Source: Eubacteriales bacterium (GTDB taxonomy: Bacteria > Bacillota > Clostridia > Lachnospirales > Lachnospiraceae). From it: a DNA stretch of 53,380 nt. The notes beneath the pieces were generated by a model. That model was not told the DNA's origin. It ran no database searches and saw only the letters and a program-made list of their open reading frames with translations. This document shows, in pieces, positions 49,218 to 53,380 of this stretch. Every line of letters begins with the position of its first letter. Position 1 is the stretch's first letter. The stretch is from positions 1-53,380 of the forward strand of contig JAUNPU010000024.1 in the NCBI GenBank assembly GCA_030536555.1. Direction: 5' to 3'. The translations under genes were made by a program, and so were the position numbers.

Positions 49218-51050
49218 TTACTTGCCTTCTGCTGCGTTCTTACCTGCAATCCGGCCAAATACTACGATATCAGCGATTGCGTCAGAGCCAAGACGGTTGG
49301 TTCCGTGAATGTCACCGGTCACCTCACCTGCTGCGTACAGACCCGGGATCACCTCATTTTCAGTGGTCAGGACCTGAGCGTCGGTGTTGATCTTCAGACC
49401 ACCCATGGTGTGATGGATTGCCGGAGTGGACTTCATGATGTAGTACGGACCGTCGGTAAATGCTACCAGCTCGCCGCGCTTGTTGAACTCCTCGTCCTTG
49501 CCCTTCTCACAGTACTCGTTGTACTTGTCGATGGTCTTCTGCAGCTCTGCCGCATCGATACCGAAGTGTGCCGCAGCCTCTTCCACCGTGTCTGCTTTTA
49601 CCAGAATGCCGCGCTCGATCAGGTTGTTGTACTCCTTCTCGTGCTTCACGTTGACCTTGGACGCCTCCATGCTCGCCTCATCCCAGAACATGTAGGACAC
49701 ACCGCCGGTCTGCTGGGTCACTGCCATGGAAATGACATCGCGGCGCTCTAACTCTTCCACAAAACGCTTACCTTCCAGGTTCACCAGAATAGAACGGCCT
49801 TCCAGACGAACATCACCTACATACAGGAGAGTTCCGGTCTCCGGATCACAGGTCGGGTAGGTCTGAATGTACTGCATATCTACAGTCTGTGCGCCCAGAG
49901 CCTCTGCCATGGTAATGCCGTCTCCGGTGCTTCCCACCGTATTGGTGGACAGAATCTTCTCGTTCATATCCGGGTTGTTGGCAATACGCATCTCCAGGTT
50001 GGAGCCGAAGCCGCCGGTTGCCAGGATTACGCCCTTGTTTGCATTGTAGGTGATCTCCTTGCCGTCATACTCCGCCTTCACAGCAGTCACCTTGCCGTCA
50101 GTCTGCACCAGCTCTTTTGCCGGAGTGTTGGTGTGAATCTCCACGCCCAGGCTCTCTGCCTTTGCAGTCAGCTTCTCGATCATCTCCACGCCGGTTGCGT
50201 TTAACGGAACCAGGCTTCGCTCTACGGAATGTCCGCCGAAGAACAGCATGTAATCCTCAAATGTCATCTGGATGTCATCCTTCAGCCACTCTGCTGCCGG
50301 AAGTGCATTCTCAGCCAGCACACGTACCAGCTCCGGATCATTCTCATTGTCGCCGCCCTTTAAAATGTCGTTGTAGAACTGGTCCACGCTGTCTTCCACG
50401 CCCTGCTCTGCCTGCAGCCAGTTGCCCGGTGCAGCCATCTCGCCGCCGGAAATCAGGGTGTTGCCGCCCGGCATCATCATTTTCTCTACTACGATAACCT
50501 TTGCGCCGGCCTCTGCCGCGGTCACTGCCGCACTTAAGCCTGCGCCGCCTGCGCCGACTACCACAACATCAGCGGTGTAGCTGTCTTCTCTCGCCTCTTT
50601 TTCAGCAGTCACGCCGGTTGCTGCCAGCTGCTCTGCGGTGCCGCCGCTCTTTGCCAGAGCGTCCTTCACTGCCTCGGTAAAACCGTTGGAGGTCAGGGTC
50701 GCACCGGATACGCCGTCCACATCCACCTGATTGGCTGTGATCATAGCCTCTGTCAGAGTGTCCATCGCCTCCGCAAATCCCGGAGTCTCCGCATTCTCCA
50801 GCACCTTGATTGCCTCGATCTTGGAGTCCTTGAAGGTTACCTCCACCACGATCTTTCCGCCTTTTCCGGTTCCCTCGCCGGTGTAGGTGCCGTCAGCGAT
50901 ACCTGCAGTCTCTGCTGCTGTGGTCTCTGCCGCGGTGGTTTCTGCTGCAGTCGTCTCTGCTGCTGTGGTCTCCGGCGCTGCCGGTTTGGAACATGCGGTC
51001 AGTGATACTGCAAGAACACCTGCTGCCAATACATAATTACTCTTTCTCAT
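49218..51050 (-). CDS. Extracellular FMN/FAD-dependent reductase lipoprotein (fumarate/urocanate reductase-like)
   Basis: This 610-aa lipoprotein (VLAVSLTAC, Cys20) has a repeated ETTAA spacer (27-48), an FMN_bind domain with VDGVSGATLTS whose Thr118 is the expected covalent flavin site, and a FAD-binding fumarate-reductase-type domain (DVVVVGAGGAGLSAAVTAAEAG ... GGFGSNLEMR ... MGGLKINTDAQVL). No haem motifs are present, so electrons probably come from a membrane flavin chain rather than cytochrome. The family reduces alkenes such as fumarate, urocanate or related acceptors; the actual substrate is not readable. The ATG at 51050 follows GAGAGGGAG. It is divergent from a two-component system, which may control it. 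Confidence 0.9.
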   Translation of the reverse strand: MRKSNYVLAAGVLAVSLTACSKPAAPETTAAETTAAETTAAETTAAETAGIADGTYTGEGTGKGGKIVVEVTFKDSKIEAIKVLENAETPGFAEAMDTLTEAMITANQVDVDGVSGATLTSNGFTEAVKDALAKSGGTAEQLAATGVTAEKEAREDSYTADVVVVGAGGAGLSAAVTAAEAGAKVIVVEKMMMPGGNTLISGGEMAAPGNWLQAEQGVEDSVDQFYNDILKGGDNENDPELVRVLAENALPAAEWLKDDIQMTFEDYMLFFGGHSVERSLVPLNATGVEMIEKLTAKAESLGVEIHTNTPAKELVQTDGKVTAVKAEYDGKEITYNANKGVILATGGFGSNLEMRIANNPDMNEKILSTNTVGSTGDGITMAEALGAQTVDMQYIQTYPTCDPETGTLLYVGDVRLEGRSILVNLEGKRFVEELERRDVISMAVTQQTGGVSYMFWDEASMEASKVNVKHEKEYNNLIERGILVKADTVEEAAAHFGIDAAELQKTIDKYNEYCEKGKDEEFNKRGELVAFTDGPYYIMKSTPAIHHTMGGLKINTDAQVLTTENEVIPGLYAAGEVTGDIHGTNRLGSDAIADIVVFGRIAGKNAAEGK

Positions 51051-51083
51051 GTCATTCTCCCTCTCCAGTGGGCTTGTGTCCAC

Positions 51084-51112
51084 TTGTTATTTTATTAACA
51101 TTATAGTATAAT
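51084..51112 (+). promoter_or_regulatory. Promoter of the sensor kinase operon
   Basis: TTGTTA (51084-51089), 17 nt, TATAAT (51107-51112) in the divergent interval of 138 bp. The overlapping sequence also contains TATAAT on the minus strand (51105-51100), so both divergent genes may share this control region. Confidence 0.65.
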
Positions 51113-51188
51113 AATCATGACTTGTATTTGCACTAACTTTCTTCTTTTTGCACTTTCACGAACTCTCAGAAAGGAAATCGGATTACCC

Positions 51189-52895
51189 ATGAAACTTCGC
51201 ACAAAAGTAATCAGTCTGTTCACACTGCTCATTACCATCTGCTTCCTGTTCTTTTTCCTGACGGTGCGGACCGGGATCGAGCGCACCAACCGCACCATCA
51301 CCGGGTCCTTCAGCTCCCAGGTCATCGAATCCACCGCCAGGGAAGCCGGTACATGGCTGGGACAGCGGATCTCTGAGCTGCGGATGATCGCCCTCTCCGA
51401 CCCGGTCCAGCAGGAGGACTTAGAGGGCATGCGCCCCTACATCCACCGGCTCAACACCAGTCTTGGCACCAGCTTTGGAAATGAATGGGGCACCCTTGCC
51501 ATAGGCAGAACAGACGGACTTGGGTGGGTCACGGACGACGTGACCATCGATGTGTCGGAGCGTGCCTATTTTCAGGAAGCCATGACCACAGACTCCGAAT
51601 ACGTGCTGAGTTCTCCGGTCGTCTCCAAGACGGACGAAGCGCCCATTATTCTCATCTGCTACCCTCTGCGCAGACAGGACGGGCAGACCTTCGGCTTCCT
51701 CAACGGAGCCGTTTCCTTAAAGAAGCTGACCCAGCTTGTGAAGCAGATTGACTTCTATGAGGGGCATTCCTGGATCATGGACAGCAGCGGAACGCCTTAT
51801 ACGGACGCTGGCACCTATCCCGATTCCCGGATTTTAAACAGTCTTGCTCCTGTTTTACAGCAGAGTACCCATGAGGACTCTCTCCAGTGGCAGGATGAAG
51901 CCACCCGCAAAACCGTCTTCTGCACCGCGATTCCAACTGCCAGAGACTGGTATCTGTGCACCGCGGTGGATCAGGACATGCTGATGAAGGACACCAACCA
52001 GCTTCACCGGACGATTCTGGCGGCATGGCTGGCACTTCTGCTTCTGTCCGTGCTGTGCTGCATCCTCTTAAGCCGCAGCATCACCCGCCCGGTGCTCACC
52101 CTTGCAGGTGTCATGAAGTCCGTGGAAGAGGGCAATGTGACCGCCCGCGCCTCCCTGCAGGGTCAGGACGAGATTTCCGCCCTCAGCCGCTCCTTCAACC
52201 AGATGCTGGACCGGCTTCAGATGCTGATGGACCGCATCCGTCAGGAGGAAAAGGAGAAGCGCAATGCGGAATTCCGGGTGCTTCAGTCCCAGATCAACCC
52301 TCATTTCCTTTATAATACTCTGGACACCCTGCAGTGGAAGGCTTATGATCATGATGACGAGGAAATGGTCAGCCTGATTACTGCCCTGTCCTCATTTTTC
52401 CGCATATCCCTCAGCAAGGGGAAGGCTGTAATTCCCCTGTCACGGGAGATCGAGCATGTGCAAAACTACCTGTATATCCAGAAGATCCGGTTCGCGGACA
52501 CGCTGTTCTATGACATCCGGTGTCATGTGGATGCAGACCGCCACACCATCGTGAAGATCACCCTGCAGCCGCTGGTGGAAAATGCCATCCAGCACGGCAT
52601 GAAGCCCAAGCTCAGCCCCTGTAAGCTGGATATTTCCATTGACAGTGACGGAGACTGTCTGGTGTTGACGGTTCGGGATGACGGCGTCGGTATTCCGGCA
52701 GACCGGTTAGCCCGGCTTCGGCAGCAGCTTGACCATCCTGCCCCCACGGAAGGCTTCGGGCTCTACAATGTGCACCAGCGGCTGAAGCTTGCCTACGGTG
52801 CCGGATACGGTCTGACCATTGATTCACAAGAAGGCGCCTGGACCTGCGTGACCGCGCGGATTCCGGCTGAAACGGAGGAAACGAACCATGTCTGA
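51189..52895 (+). CDS. YesM/LytS-type sensor histidine kinase
   Basis: This 568-aa kinase has a first membrane segment (about 7-26), an extracellular dCache-like sensor region (about 27-280, with GWVTDDVTIDVSERAYFQEAM), a second membrane segment (ILAAWLALLLLSVLCCILL), a HAMP domain, a His_kinase block with SQINPHFLYNTLDTLQW carrying the phosphorylated His, and a HATPase with LVENAIQHGM and DDGVGIP. The ATG at 51189 starts at MKLRTKV; an upstream in-frame extension was rejected as it precedes the membrane segment without a ribosome-binding site. It overlaps the response regulator by 8 bp. Ligand unknown. Confidence 0.92.
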   Translation: MKLRTKVISLFTLLITICFLFFFLTVRTGIERTNRTITGSFSSQVIESTAREAGTWLGQRISELRMIALSDPVQQEDLEGMRPYIHRLNTSLGTSFGNEWGTLAIGRTDGLGWVTDDVTIDVSERAYFQEAMTTDSEYVLSSPVVSKTDEAPIILICYPLRRQDGQTFGFLNGAVSLKKLTQLVKQIDFYEGHSWIMDSSGTPYTDAGTYPDSRILNSLAPVLQQSTHEDSLQWQDEATRKTVFCTAIPTARDWYLCTAVDQDMLMKDTNQLHRTILAAWLALLLLSVLCCILLSRSITRPVLTLAGVMKSVEEGNVTARASLQGQDEISALSRSFNQMLDRLQMLMDRIRQEEKEKRNAEFRVLQSQINPHFLYNTLDTLQWKAYDHDDEEMVSLITALSSFFRISLSKGKAVIPLSREIEHVQNYLYIQKIRFADTLFYDIRCHVDADRHTIVKITLQPLVENAIQHGMKPKLSPCKLDISIDSDGDCLVLTVRDDGVGIPADRLARLRQQLDHPAPTEGFGLYNVHQRLKLAYGAGYGLTIDSQEGAWTCVTARIPAETEETNHV

Positions 52896-53380
52896 TTCGA
52901 ACACGCATAATCGGAACCACTATCCGCTGCTTATCTGCGACGATGAGCTGACTCTTCGAAACGGTCTCAAAAAGCTGATTGAACGCTCCGGTCTGCCGCT
53001 TGCCATCTGCGGACTGGCTTCCAACGGATTCGAGGCATTTGAGATCATCCGGGAGAAACAGCCGTCTATCGTGCTGATGGACATCAATATGCCCGGCATG
53101 TCCGGTCTGGATGTGATCGCCGAGACCCGAAAGCTGGAAATCCCGGTAAAATTCATCATCATCTCCGGGCACGACGAGTTCCAGTACGCACAGCGGGCGT
53201 GCAGACTGGAGGTCCTCGACTATCTTCTGAAACCCATTAATAAGGATGAACTTTTGGAACTGCTGGAGAGAATTATTGGGAAATTAGGTGCGGTGGATAT
53301 GCTGGCTTCTGCTGGTGCGGTGGCATCCGGTGCGACGGTGGCATCTGGCGCGGTGGCAGCATCCGGCGCAGTGGTATCTG
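52888..53380 (+). CDS. Response regulator, receiver domain (cut by window end)
   Basis: This partial gene starts at ATG 52888 after AACGGAGGAAACG and overlaps the kinase stop. Residues to about 135 form a receiver domain: acidic Asp18-Asp19, phospho-acceptor Asp65 in IVLMDINMPGMSG, IIISGHDEF and LLKPINKDEL. The cognate partners of YesM kinases usually end in an AraC-type helix-turn-helix, but that part lies beyond the window. After the receiver an Ala/Val/Gly/Ser repeat begins (GAVASGATVASGAVAASGAVVS), an unusual low-complexity linker. It may regulate the divergent reductase gene. Confidence 0.85.
   Translation, partial: MSDSNTHNRNHYPLLICDDELTLRNGLKKLIERSGLPLAICGLASNGFEAFEIIREKQPSIVLMDINMPGMSGLDVIAETRKLEIPVKFIIISGHDEFQYAQRACRLEVLDYLLKPINKDELLELLERIIGKLGAVDMLASAGAVASGATVASGAVAASGAVVS

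Noticed and set aside
1..53380. tRNA or rRNA genes, insertion sequences, prophage or attachment sites
   Set aside because: Nothing resembling tRNA arms, rRNA, transposases or integrases was seen while reading both strands.

Overview
The window looks like chromosome from a spore-forming, glycogen-storing gut Firmicute, most likely a Lachnospiraceae (Clostridium cluster XIVa) species. The supporting evidence is an engulfment/spore-coat gene set (spoIID, spoIIQ, cotJABC, a pdaA-like deacetylase), a paired glgC-glgD, a GGGtGRT/Fe-S scaffold pair, a T-box-controlled ileS and a mannose-family PTS. Most of the window is moderately GC-rich. The cas genes (2.5-10.5 kb) and a two-gene ATPase/Toprim-like cassette (12.65-14.34 kb) are visibly AT-rich, as expected for mobile defence genes.

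Layout. 44-2375: type I-C CRISPR array of 35 repeats and 34 spacers. 2376-2544: AT-rich leader. 2545-10527: complete type I-C operon on the minus strand in the order cas3-cas5c-cas8c-cas7c-cas4-cas1-cas2. 10878-12602: a Cys/Arg-Asp repeat protein transcribed divergently from cotJA-cotJB-cotJC, with mirrored sporulation-type promoters between them. 12653-14336: AAA15-type ATPase plus RloB/AbiLii-like protein, a probable abortive-infection system. 14511-17255: CBS protein, SpoIIQ-like and SpoIID-like engulfment proteins. 17364-23360: glycogen phosphorylase and IleRS behind a T-box leader. 23880-25340: pncB. 25638-31251: EamA permease, glgC-glgD, debranching enzyme. 31347-33074: GGGtGRT protein and its Fe-S scaffold partner. 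33293-35142: MATE exporter and GNAT. 35200-36309: XdhC-like protein with unusual domain order. 36394-43357: a glycosaminoglycan (hyaluronan/chondroitin-type) oligosaccharide locus with PTS EIIA, unsaturated glucuronyl hydrolase, EIIB, EIIC, EIID, heparinase II/III-like lyase and a LacI-type regulator, the same order as the streptococcal hyaluronate locus. 43899-53380: transglutaminase-like protein, secreted metallo-beta-lactamase-fold lipoprotein, D,D-carboxypeptidase, polysaccharide deacetylase, extracellular FMN/FAD reductase lipoprotein, and a YesM-type kinase with a response regulator cut by the window end.

The observation I consider most novel is a pair of intergenic elements (about 23402-23667 and 45017-45271) about 21.6 kb apart. 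Each has four inverted-repeat modules, TTGGACAAT followed about 30 nt later by ATTGTCCAA. The module-to-module spacing is nearly the same in both copies (93/52/82 and 81/52/83 nt). Neither is explained by a gene; they look like two copies of one undescribed structured repeat. Other points are a CRISPR spacer containing a perfect consensus promoter aimed antisense into the leader and cas2, mirrored mother-cell promoters at the coat-gene divergence, a SpoIID whose conserved catalytic Glu is Gln next to a LytM-dead SpoIIQ, and a PTS promoter with a LacI-type operator on its start site.

All calls come from reading the sequence; no database search or folding program was run.
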